Of a stretch of 64,000 bases of DNA, positions 46,438-54,335 are shown piece by piece. The DNA is taken from the IMG/VR virus record IMGVR_UViG_3300027816_000069, positions 58,351 to 122,350 of that record, one strand, 5' to 3'. Each line of letters begins with the position of its first letter. Positions within the stretch are counted from its first letter, which is position 1. The translations under genes were made by a program, and so were the position numbers. Under the pieces are notes generated by a model. It was not told the origin of the DNA. It was given only the letters and a program-made list of their open reading frames with translations, and made no database searches. The stretch is from a virus.

Positions 46438-47571
46438 ATGCAAAAACTAATTAACGAAATAAAACTAGATTTTGATGATGTTTTGATTAGACCAAAAAGG
46501 TCCACACTCAACAGCAGATCAGAAGTTGATTTATCAAGAACCTTCAAGTTTGCACATTCTCCTAGAGAATTAACTTGTGTGCCGATTATGGTTGCTAATA
46601 TGGATACTGTTGGAACAGTAGGTATGGCTAAGTCATTAACACAACATAAAGCGATAACCTGTTTACATAAGCATTATGACTCAGACACTCTGATTAAGCT
46701 ATTTACTTTAAAACCATCTACTGAGCTGATATGGTATTCTACAGGAACTTCTCAAAAAGATTTATCAAAACTAGAAGGGGTTTTTTATACTATCAGAGCA
46801 AGTGGTGGGTATATTCCTAATGTGTGCTTGGATGTGGCAAATGGATATACAGAACAATTTGTCAAAACTGCCGCACACTTACGCAAATCTTTTCCAGAAA
46901 TTATTTTAATGGCTGGGAATGTGGTTACTCCAGAAATGACTGAAGAACTTATTCTTCATGGCAAAGTTGATATAGTCAAGGTTGGTATAGGCTCAGGTAG
47001 TGTTTGCACCACACGTTTAAAAACGGGCGTGGGATACCCTCAATTGAGCGCTATAATGGAATGCGCCGACGCTGCTCATGGTCTAAAAGGTCATTTATGT
47101 AGCGATGGAGGATGTAAAATTGTTGGAGATATTTGTAAGGCATTTGGTGGTAATAGTGATTTTGTAATGCTTGGTAGTATGTTTGCTGGAGCGGATGAGT
47201 GTGAGGGAGAATGGGAATATGAATATCGCGGAGCCATAATTAATAACGACAACACTGTACTCTGTGAGTGGTGGCAGCCGAACGATCCTGGTTCACAAAC
47301 AGAAAAAAGAAAAAAAACGTTTAAGTATTATGGAATGAGCAGTAAAAACGCGATGGACAAACACCATAATGGAGTAGCAGATTACAGAACAGCAGAGGGT
47401 AAATGTGTTACTGTTCCATATAAAGGACCAGCATCAGAAATTATACAAGATATCTATGGTGGCTTAAGAAGCGCATGCACATATATTGGAGCAAATAATA
47501 TAAAAGATTTTGGCAAAAAAACAACATTTATACAAGTTAATAACACTCATAATAAGGTATATGAAAAATGA
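46438..47571 (+). CDS. guaC: GMP reductase
   Basis: 377 residues. IMPDH/GMPR TIM barrel: KLDFDDVLIRPKRS, MVANMDTVG, GSGSVCTTRLKTGVGYPQ with catalytic Cys190, SDGGC, MLGSMFAG and YRTAEGKCVTVPYKGP. The EGK.V.VPYKGP loop and absence of CBS domains mark it as GMP reductase (GMP to IMP, NADPH). Slightly longer than the bacterial 345. In a phage it may shift the guanine pool; rare. Confidence 0.87.
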   Translation: MQKLINEIKLDFDDVLIRPKRSTLNSRSEVDLSRTFKFAHSPRELTCVPIMVANMDTVGTVGMAKSLTQHKAITCLHKHYDSDTLIKLFTLKPSTELIWYSTGTSQKDLSKLEGVFYTIRASGGYIPNVCLDVANGYTEQFVKTAAHLRKSFPEIILMAGNVVTPEMTEELILHGKVDIVKVGIGSGSVCTTRLKTGVGYPQLSAIMECADAAHGLKGHLCSDGGCKIVGDICKAFGGNSDFVMLGSMFAGADECEGEWEYEYRGAIINNDNTVLCEWWQPNDPGSQTEKRKKTFKYYGMSSKNAMDKHHNGVADYRTAEGKCVTVPYKGPASEIIQDIYGGLRSACTYIGANNIKDFGKKTTFIQVNNTHNKVYEK

Positions 47572-48641
47572 ATATTTTTTCTCCAGTTAGTGCGCATACA
47601 GGATATGGTTTAGTTGGATATAATATATGGAAACATATCTATAATCATAGTCCTGAGAAGACCACATTATTTTTACAAGGACAAGGTAGTTTTGAACAAA
47701 ATTGGGATATATCTGCCTTAAAACAAAGTATTGATAATAGAATTCATTTTAATAAAGATGCTCCATGCTTTAAGCTATGGCATGGTAATGACTTATTTAC
47801 TAGAACTATTGGTAATTCTAAGTATGGAGTATTGTCATTTTTTGAAATTGATAAACTAACTCCTATAGAAAAAGTAAGCTATAATAGTGCTGATATTATT
47901 ATGATGCCATCATTATGGGCAAAAAATGTCTTAGAAAATAATGGTGTGACCAAACCAATAGTAGTTATACCACAAGGCGTAGATACCACTATTTTTAATG
48001 GACTAGTTTCGCCTCCAGATAAAGAAACCAGAAACACATTTGTCTTTTTAAATGTAGGCAAGTGGGAAGTACGTAAAGGTCATGATATATTAGTAGATAT
48101 GTTTAATAATGCTTTTAATGAAGAAGATGATGTGGAATTATGGATGATTAATCATAATCCTTTTTTAAATAATGAACAAACTAAACAGTGGGGTGAATTA
48201 TATTCGTCATCTAAATTGGGTTCAAAGATTAGATTTTTTCCACGACTACCAGATCAAGCAACATTGTCTAAAGTTATGTCATATGCTGATTGTGGAATAT
48301 TTCCATCAAGAGGAGAAGGATGGAATAATGAAGCTTTAGAGATGATGGCAATGAATAAACCAGTTATTATCACAAACTATTCGGCGCACACACAGTTTTG
48401 CAATAAAGATAATTCATATTTAATTGATATTCAAGAAACAGAGTCTGCATTTGATAATATGTGGTTTCATGGCGAAGGTAATTGGGCCACAATTGGTCCT
48501 GATCAAATAGACCAAAGTATAGAACATATGAGATATGTCTATAAAAATAATATTAGAACAAATCCTAGTGGACTACAAACAGCACAAGATCATTCTTGGA
48601 CTAAAACGGCCAATAGCATCATATCTACTATGTATAGTTAA
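47568..48641 (+). CDS. GT4-family glycosyltransferase
   Basis: 357 residues, GT-B fold. VVIPQGVDTTIFN, FLNVGKWEVRKGHDILVD, ADCGIFPSRGEGWNNEALEM (the E-x7-E site) and VIITNYSAHTQF match family 4. Last gene of the glycan module before the structural genes; overlaps guaC by ATGA. Confidence 0.85.
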   Translation: MNIFSPVSAHTGYGLVGYNIWKHIYNHSPEKTTLFLQGQGSFEQNWDISALKQSIDNRIHFNKDAPCFKLWHGNDLFTRTIGNSKYGVLSFFEIDKLTPIEKVSYNSADIIMMPSLWAKNVLENNGVTKPIVVIPQGVDTTIFNGLVSPPDKETRNTFVFLNVGKWEVRKGHDILVDMFNNAFNEEDDVELWMINHNPFLNNEQTKQWGELYSSSKLGSKIRFFPRLPDQATLSKVMSYADCGIFPSRGEGWNNEALEMMAMNKPVIITNYSAHTQFCNKDNSYLIDIQETESAFDNMWFHGEGNWATIGPDQIDQSIEHMRYVYKNNIRTNPSGLQTAQDHSWTKTANSIISTMYS

Positions 48642-48643
48642 TT

Positions 48644-48658
48644 GGTGTAATCAAATTA
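48644..48658 (+). promoter_or_regulatory. putative late-promoter motif
   Basis: TTGGTGTAATCAAATTA immediately after the GT4 stop and 15-30 nt before the first structural-type gene; same core as the other late sites. Confidence 0.42.
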
Positions 48659-48673
48659 AATAGGAGATACTAT

Positions 48674-49183
48674 ATGCCAATACCAAAAAGAAAACAAAAC
48701 GAAGACAAAAACACTTATGTGTCTCGTTGCATGGGTAATGAGACGATGAAAAAGGACTATCCAGACTCAAAACAAAGAGTAGCCATCTGTTTAGGACAAA
48801 CACGCACAAAAAGTAATCTCATAGAAGAAGTTCATGATGAGCTTTTTGCTAAAAATTGTTCATGGGATGATGAGTGGGATGAGTTTGTATGGGAAGTAGA
48901 AGCTAAAGAGATTTTTGATGAAGAAGGCAAGAGTTTAGGATCAGAATATCAGGGGAGAAAAGTAACACTAAATAAGCCCTTTAGAACACCAGATGGTCCA
49001 AAGAAATTTGCTGTTTATGTAAAAAATGAAAGTGGTAATGTTGTGATTGTACGTTTTGGTGATCCTAATATGAAAATCAAGAAAAATATTCCAGAGCGTA
49101 GAAAAAGCTTTAGGGCTCGACACAATTGTGATAATCCGGGTCCAAAATTTAAAGCCCGATATTGGGCTTGTAAGTCATGGTAA
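48674..49183 (+). CDS. putative head-associated structural protein
   Basis: 169 residues. MPIPKRKQNEDKNTYVSRCM followed by GNE.MKKDYPDSKQRVAICL is the N-terminal tag seen on phage head-morphogenesis or protease-scaffold proteins, and the C-terminal RRKSFRARHNC...ARYWACKSW block is also common there. TAGGAGA precedes the ATG. Exact role unclear. Confidence 0.65.
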   Translation: MPIPKRKQNEDKNTYVSRCMGNETMKKDYPDSKQRVAICLGQTRTKSNLIEEVHDELFAKNCSWDDEWDEFVWEVEAKEIFDEEGKSLGSEYQGRKVTLNKPFRTPDGPKKFAVYVKNESGNVVIVRFGDPNMKIKKNIPERRKSFRARHNCDNPGPKFKARYWACKSW

Positions 49184-49205
49184 TAAAAAAATAAGGAGAA
49201 TAACT

Positions 49206-49694
49206 ATGTCTGAACGCATCAAAGATATTTTAAATTCTGTTAATGAAACTCTTCATAACACAAAATCTCAAGATACTGACTTTACTGAAGTTGAAGAAAT
49301 GGAAGTTGAAAGTCCAGAAATGGAATTGATGGAATATAAAAACGATTTTTATCAAATGAGTGTTGGTGCCATAAAATCAATTGCCACACACGCAAATGTT
49401 ATCCTACAAGCATTAGATAATCCTAGCGTAAAGGAAGCCTTGACAGAAAGCTGGCTACAGGGTAAAATCGCCGTGACCGAAGATTATATGATCACGATCC
49501 ACAATTTTGTCATGTTTGGTAAAACAGAAACCGATACTGAAGGTAGCGTTTCTGAACACGCCACAAATGGCGATAAACCTGGACTGTGGGATAATATTCG
49601 TAAGAAAAAGGAAAAGATGGGCAAAAATTATCGACCAGCTAAACCTGGAGATAAAGATAGACCCGATCCAGAACAATGGAAAAAATTAACTTAG
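49206..49694 (+). CDS. putative structural/assembly protein
   Basis: 162 residues. Acidic coil (VEEMEVESPEMELMEYK), then SVGAIKSIATHANVILQALD and a basic C-terminus GLWDNIRKKKEKMGKNYRPA, all seen in phage structural-region proteins. AAGGAG before ATG 49206; longer in-frame starts lie inside the previous gene. Confidence 0.65.
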   Translation: MSERIKDILNSVNETLHNTKSQDTDFTEVEEMEVESPEMELMEYKNDFYQMSVGAIKSIATHANVILQALDNPSVKEALTESWLQGKIAVTEDYMITIHNFVMFGKTETDTEGSVSEHATNGDKPGLWDNIRKKKEKMGKNYRPAKPGDKDRPDPEQWKKLT

Positions 49695-49743
49695 TAGTTA
49701 ATTAGTATAAATACTAGGACTCTTATTAAGGATTAAATAAAAC

Positions 49744-50400
49744 ATGATAGATATTGTATCTGTTGGTAATCAAAAATTATCTTATAAAGACCATGCTGAT
49801 ATTCAATTTGAGTCTTTACCATTCTATTTAGAATTAGCACAAAAAGCCATATCTAAATTTGGTAAGAACTTTTCTGCAAATATTAGCAAGGAAATGTTGA
49901 GAAGTGAGGACGCTATAGCGTCGGTAGCAAACTGTATAATGATGGCAGATTGGAGATGGGATAAAGATCGGAAGGGAGATTCTGGTTTACAAAAAACTAA
50001 ATATTCTTATAGAAATCAGTGCGCTATTTGGGCAATCAAAAGCTATATCAGCCGTAAGAAGAATAAAAAGAGTAAAAGAGGTATCGAGATCAATGGCTGC
50101 TATGATAGCGAACAAGATTACTCATTATTAGATATCTTATGTATTGAAAATGAATGTCCAGTTGAAACACTACAAAATAAAGAAGAAGATCAAAATCTTA
50201 AAAATTATTTTAAGCAAATATTAGATCCTAACAATAAATTGCTCTCAGAAAGACAGTCTCAATATATCAAAATGTATTATTTTGAGAATAAGACATTTGC
50301 TGAAATCGGCAAAAGGTTTTCTGTAACCAGAGAGGCCGTAAGACAAGGTATCAAAAAGGCAATTATAAAAATTAAGGAGGTTAGCGAAGCACATGCCTAA
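49744..50400 (+). CDS. phage RNA polymerase sigma factor
   Basis: 218 residues. Region 2-like helices (about 55-110, with ADWRWDKD and QCAIWAIKSYISRKKNKK) and a clear region-4 helix-turn-helix: LSERQSQYIKMYYFENKTFA then EIGKRFSVTREAVRQGIKKA (168-206). No region 1.1 or 3, as in small late sigma factors such as T4 gp55. Located among structural genes, so a late-transcription sigma is likely. Upstream gap has TATAAATA at 49706 but no YGGTGT motif. Confidence 0.82.
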   Translation: MIDIVSVGNQKLSYKDHADIQFESLPFYLELAQKAISKFGKNFSANISKEMLRSEDAIASVANCIMMADWRWDKDRKGDSGLQKTKYSYRNQCAIWAIKSYISRKKNKKSKRGIEINGCYDSEQDYSLLDILCIENECPVETLQNKEEDQNLKNYFKQILDPNNKLLSERQSQYIKMYYFENKTFAEIGKRFSVTREAVRQGIKKAIIKIKEVSEAHA

Positions 50401-50791
50401 TGTTAAAATATTATTGAGTGTTATTAGTGCGGAACCAACAAGAAATGAAAAATACGTCTTATCTTCAACAGATCATCAAATAATATTCCCATCATTTGAA
50501 TTAGTATCTGGTGATAAGATTGAAGATGAAATTATAAATTTTTTGGGTAATTTTTTTGGACCACTAGCCCTGAAAGGCCACGCCTCCAGTTTAGGATTGT
50601 TGAGTGTGAATCATCATAATGTTCAAAATCTGCTAGACTGCAAAAATACCATATATATACTATATGGTTTAGTAACTCATAAACTACCAATTTATAATTC
50701 TGGTGTGGTATGGAAATCTTTTAATTTTTTAGATCTATCTATACCAAATGAACTAGCAATTATTGGTGAAACTATCAGATTAGGATTTTAA
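50393..50791 (+). CDS. hypothetical protein
   Basis: 132 residues, alpha/beta, with GDKIEDEIINFLGNFFGPLA and NTIYILYGLVT. Something like a degenerate Nudix fold is conceivable but the Nudix box is absent. Overlaps the sigma gene by 8 nt. Confidence 0.65.
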   Translation: MPNVKILLSVISAEPTRNEKYVLSSTDHQIIFPSFELVSGDKIEDEIINFLGNFFGPLALKGHASSLGLLSVNHHNVQNLLDCKNTIYILYGLVTHKLPIYNSGVVWKSFNFLDLSIPNELAIIGETIRLGF

Positions 50792-51118
50792 ATGATATTA
50801 AGCATATTCAAAAAAATATTTAATAAAAAATCACAAAAAATTACTAAATTAGAATTTAATCTTGATGATAGTATAATCAATACAATCTTTTATCATTATG
50901 ACGAAACCACTGAGGATGCCCATAAAATAGCTAACATAATTTATGCTTTAAATACAGGATTATTATCAAAACAAATTATAGATAGTATAATTAGTCTGAA
51001 AACTAATAATAAACAATTTATTACAGATATTTTAAGTAGAATAAACTATTTAAGCACCTTAACATTAGATAATGTTGTAGTAACTCCACTGGAAACTTTT
51101 AATAAAAATGCAAAATAA
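50792..51118 (+). CDS. hypothetical helical protein
   Basis: 108 residues; basic amphipathic start (MILSIFKKIFNKKSQK) then helices. Directly abuts the previous stop. Not recognised. Confidence 0.62.
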   Translation: MILSIFKKIFNKKSQKITKLEFNLDDSIINTIFYHYDETTEDAHKIANIIYALNTGLLSKQIIDSIISLKTNNKQFITDILSRINYLSTLTLDNVVVTPLETFNKNAK

Positions 51119-51536
51119 TCCTACTATAGTTTGGGAAAAATGGGTTGATCCATACGGAAATAATCCAGAAGATATAGAGTGGCCAGGATATGATTCTGAT
51201 CATATTATTGATGATCATGATGAAGAATCTGAACACAAGCCTAAAGTTAGCAAAATTAATGCTATAGTCACTTCGATGGGTATTATTCCATTTAATGAAC
51301 ATACAGATTGTAGTAAAATTTTTAATTTTTGGGTAGGACACACCAATTTTAGTATTACTCAATATATTGCTCATATTTTGCAGTCTATAGAGGGGGTTGA
51401 GACTTTGGATATATTTACTAGATATAGATTTAGAATAGCATTTGGTAAGGCGTTTGATGATAGACAAGTGATGGATACTATAAATAGTAAAATCAAAACA
51501 TTATTTATCACAAATGCCAATGAATCCGAATTTTGA
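51108..51536 (+). CDS. hypothetical protein
   Basis: 142 residues. Acidic first half (DDHDEESEHKPK) and an alpha/beta second half (FNFWVGHTNFSI, YRFRIAFGKAFDD). Overlaps both neighbours. Not recognised. Confidence 0.65.
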   Translation: MQNNPTIVWEKWVDPYGNNPEDIEWPGYDSDHIIDDHDEESEHKPKVSKINAIVTSMGIIPFNEHTDCSKIFNFWVGHTNFSITQYIAHILQSIEGVETLDIFTRYRFRIAFGKAFDDRQVMDTINSKIKTLFITNANESEF

Positions 51537-52191
51537 ACAAAAATTATCCAATATCCATCATTATGGTATTGATCCAGAAAATAGAGAAATATTTCTCCAT
51601 TCACACATGATGGATTGCGAGGATGAAAATGGCGTAGATTATAGATGTGCTGTGACTTTTGAAAAAAATTTACGCTACCTTAATACCATATCATTTGATC
51701 CTATTATTATACATATGCATATGCCGGGCGGCGATTGGTCGGATTGTTTGGGTATATATGACGCTATGCAACACTCACAATCTCCCATTGCCTGCGTAGC
51801 ATATGCTAAAGCAGAATCTGCTAGTGGTGTTATTTTCCAAGCGGCCGATCTGAGAATATTAATGCCTAATGCATATATGCTTATTCATTATGGGTCTTTA
51901 TCACTAGATGGTGAACACAAAGCGGCCCTTAGTAATCTAAAATGGAACGAACAAGAAGCATCAAAAATGATAGAAATTTTTACAGAGAAATGCTGCTTGT
52001 CTCCAATGGCTAAAGAAAAAATGTGGAAAAAATCAATGATAAAAAAACATATAACCTCCCAACTGTCTAATAAATCAGATTGGATACTTACAGCTAACGA
52101 ATCGGTGTATTATGGTTTTGCTGATGGTATATTTGGCACATCACCATATCAATCCATAGAACACATCAAGAAAAAATTAGCGAAAAAATAA
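51514..52191 (+). CDS. ClpP-type serine protease (S14), possible prohead protease
   Basis: 225 residues. IIIHMHMPGGDWSDCLGIYD (66-84), AKAESASGVIFQAAD with Ser102 aligned to the nucleophile, and MPNAYMLIHYGS with His125, form the ClpP fold. ATG 51514 or 51520 possible. In phages such enzymes mature capsid or scaffold proteins, which fits the location; they can also be stand-alone proteases. Confidence 0.8.
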   Translation: MPMNPNFEQKLSNIHHYGIDPENREIFLHSHMMDCEDENGVDYRCAVTFEKNLRYLNTISFDPIIIHMHMPGGDWSDCLGIYDAMQHSQSPIACVAYAKAESASGVIFQAADLRILMPNAYMLIHYGSLSLDGEHKAALSNLKWNEQEASKMIEIFTEKCCLSPMAKEKMWKKSMIKKHITSQLSNKSDWILTANESVYYGFADGIFGTSPYQSIEHIKKKLAKK

Positions 52192-52829
52192 TGTTTATAG
52201 AATACTATATTACTAATATAGACGAAAAAGAAATTGAACTAAAAAATAATATAGAACAAATTATACAATACCCCATATCAGGCATAGTAGCGTCTCATCC
52301 ACAAAGCAAATTTATAAAAAAAAATTTTCCTAATATTCGTACCGGTTGCTTTGTAGATTATCCCATAGCTAATAATGATATTGATCGTAGACCAGATTTA
52401 ATCAAAGACGCAATCAGTATTGAATGTAATTATATTAATATTACCATACCATTCTATTATATTATTAATAGAAAATATAATAAATTTAGAGAAGATATAA
52501 AAAAAAATTTAGATATCTGTAACTCCCATTCTATAGAATTAAGATATATTCTAGAATATCGTAAATTTGATCACCAGCTATTATTAAAGGTTTGTGAAAT
52601 TCTATTAGAAAATCAGATCAATACCATATATCCTTCAACGGGACTGTTTTTAGATAATATCGAAGACAATACTATAGCATGTGCCTATCTCAATAATAAA
52701 ACAGGCATTAATACTATTGTAAATGGTAATATTTGGAAAAAAGACCAAATCACACAAATACATAAAATTCAACCATATGGATTTAGTACAAATCAAATAG
52801 AGACTGTAAAGCTTGCTTTAATACCATAA
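52191..52829 (+). CDS. DeoC-like TIM-barrel protein, probably inactive
   Basis: 212 residues. VASHPQSKFIKKNFP, IRTGCFVDYPIANND, AISIECNYINITIPF, IELRYILEYRKFDHQLLLKV and IYPSTGLF follow the order of deoxyribose-phosphate aldolase strands. The Schiff-base Lys of the active site (K in KTSTG) is replaced: the motif here is YPSTG. Either a pseudoenzyme or a different use of the barrel. Last gene before the structural gap. Confidence 0.6.
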   Translation: MFIEYYITNIDEKEIELKNNIEQIIQYPISGIVASHPQSKFIKKNFPNIRTGCFVDYPIANNDIDRRPDLIKDAISIECNYINITIPFYYIINRKYNKFREDIKKNLDICNSHSIELRYILEYRKFDHQLLLKVCEILLENQINTIYPSTGLFLDNIEDNTIACAYLNNKTGINTIVNGNIWKKDQITQIHKIQPYGFSTNQIETVKLALIP

Positions 52830-52866
52830 TAATAATAGCCAATAAATATACAAACTTATGTTATTT

Positions 52867-52880
52867 GGTGTATAGAACTT
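52867..52880 (+). promoter_or_regulatory. putative late-promoter motif
   Basis: TTATTTGGTGTATAGA in a 90-nt gap before the structural gene at 52920, preceded by AATAAATATAC. Same YGGTGT core as the other four sites. Confidence 0.42.
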
Positions 52881-52919
52881 TGAATCTCATATTAATGCAA
52901 ATTTTCATGGAGAAAACAA

Positions 52920-53522
52920 ATGCCTATTACACAAATTGTAGCAGTAAAAGCTGATGGTAGTGAGTATAATACAGTACCACCCAATGCCACGGGTAGTGGT
53001 GCTGGCGGTAATGGCGGTTCTGTTGCTAAAGCCTCAGACTCGTCTTTGCTTGATGGCGTAAGTGTGGCACGATATGATGCTGGTGTTTTTGGTTCGACCG
53101 TTTTAGATAATAATCATATTGATAAGGCTTTATCTGGCGGCACTTTAGCTTATAATAATCCTGGCCCAATAGCCAAAAAGATTACTTCAGATCTTAATGG
53201 ATCAGCAAATGATGTGCTTCGTAGTGGCGCTGCTCAACCAACATTAGTTCAGAGTATCCATAAGATTCAAGTAGAAGGTATGGGGTATGCTGAAGGTGTT
53301 AGAACCACAAAGACTACTTCTGCTATTAGAGGTGGCTACTGGAATATTTACAATGGTCAATTTGCTGGTGGCTATCCTCAGTCATCTGTTGATGTATTGA
53401 GTTTAGCTCCTTCATATCAAGATAGTGCTGCTAATCCTACACGAGCCATACCGGGTAGAATTACATATAAAACATCAGCACCAGTATCAGTAAATACTAA
53501 TTACAAAAAGAAAACTGGCTGA
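52920..53522 (+). CDS. virion structural protein (probable)
   Basis: 200 residues, low in charge, Gly/Ala/Ser-rich (PPNATGSGAGGNGGSVAKAS) with a beta-rich second half. Composition and place between late motif and terminator suggest an abundant virion protein, perhaps decoration or tail; no homology recognised. CATGGAGAAAACA before the ATG. Confidence 0.6.
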   Translation: MPITQIVAVKADGSEYNTVPPNATGSGAGGNGGSVAKASDSSLLDGVSVARYDAGVFGSTVLDNNHIDKALSGGTLAYNNPGPIAKKITSDLNGSANDVLRSGAAQPTLVQSIHKIQVEGMGYAEGVRTTKTTSAIRGGYWNIYNGQFAGGYPQSSVDVLSLAPSYQDSAANPTRAIPGRITYKTSAPVSVNTNYKKKTG

Positions 53523-53554
53523 TAATTTATATAAGCCTCATACTGATTTAGTGT

Positions 53555-53588
53555 ATATAAGCTAGTAGAGTATTCTGCTAGCTTATAT
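53555..53588 (+). terminator. strong hairpin terminator
   Basis: ATATAAGCTAG pairs perfectly with CTAGCTTATAT (11 bp), with an inner AGA/TCT extension, followed by TCTTTAA. It closes the single-gene unit at 52920. The weak T-tract makes it an RNA-stability hairpin or weak terminator. Confidence 0.65.
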
Positions 53589-53605
53589 TCTTTAATGAGG
53601 TCTCT

Positions 53606-53926
53606 ATGAGTGAAACTATTATACATTTCTGGGAAAATATTGCTACTACTAGCATAGGAATTATTGTGACCATGTTAGGATTTTGGGTGGCTATTGGCCG
53701 TAAAATGGTCACTAAAAGTGAAGTGCTTGAAATAGTTAAAAATGAAAGCCCCTATCTGATTGATAGGCAGTTTATCATGGAAAGATTAGCCATGAATAAA
53801 GAAACTCAGGCCGCATTTGCTAATGCTTTACAACGCAATACTGAAGTTATGAATGATCTTAAGGTTCAATTAGCAACACTAGGTAAAACTCTAGAAGCTT
53901 TAGAAGATAGAATAGAAAGAGCATAG
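53606..53926 (+). CDS. membrane-anchored coiled-coil protein (holin/XhlA-like)
   Basis: 106 residues. One membrane helix (TTSIGIIVTMLGFWVAIG, 14-31) and a long heptad helix (ATLGKTLEALEDRIERA at the end). Size and shape resemble XhlA-type phage membrane proteins that work with holins, but a tail-associated role cannot be excluded. Confidence 0.55.
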   Translation: MSETIIHFWENIATTSIGIIVTMLGFWVAIGRKMVTKSEVLEIVKNESPYLIDRQFIMERLAMNKETQAAFANALQRNTEVMNDLKVQLATLGKTLEALEDRIERA

Positions 53927-53930
53927 ACTT

Positions 53931-54332
53931 ATGAAAGCATCATTATATGATTTTGCAATTGATCAGGGCAGTTCTTTTAGATTATCATTTATTTATAAAG
54001 ATGCCCAAGGTAATCCTATTGACTTAACTGGGTGGTGCGCACGACTAATTTGGAAAACAAACAAAGGAGATGTTCAAACATTTATTACCACAAATGTAGA
54101 TTATACAATATATAAATTTACTATTGATCCCTTGTTGGGTAAAGTAACTTTACTTTTGCCGCCATCAACAACTAATAACTTAGCGTTTAATACCGCTAAA
54201 TATGATTTAGAACTTCAAAGCGATGATGAGATTTATACAGGGGCTGGTAAAAATATAATTAGATTACTATATGGTAATATTACTCTTAATCCAAGATTTA
54301 GTAAAACTGATACCTTATTAAACTGTGATTAA
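53931..54332 (+). CDS. tail-fibre-associated beta protein
   Basis: 133 residues. YDFAIDQGSSFRLSFIYKDA, DLTGWCARLIWKT and KYDLELQSDDEIY form an immunoglobulin-like module found in phage baseplate and fibre proteins. Precedes the giant fibre gene by 3 nt. Confidence 0.68.
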   Translation: MKASLYDFAIDQGSSFRLSFIYKDAQGNPIDLTGWCARLIWKTNKGDVQTFITTNVDYTIYKFTIDPLLGKVTLLLPPSTTNNLAFNTAKYDLELQSDDEIYTGAGKNIIRLLYGNITLNPRFSKTDTLLNCD

Positions 54333-54335
54333 AAT

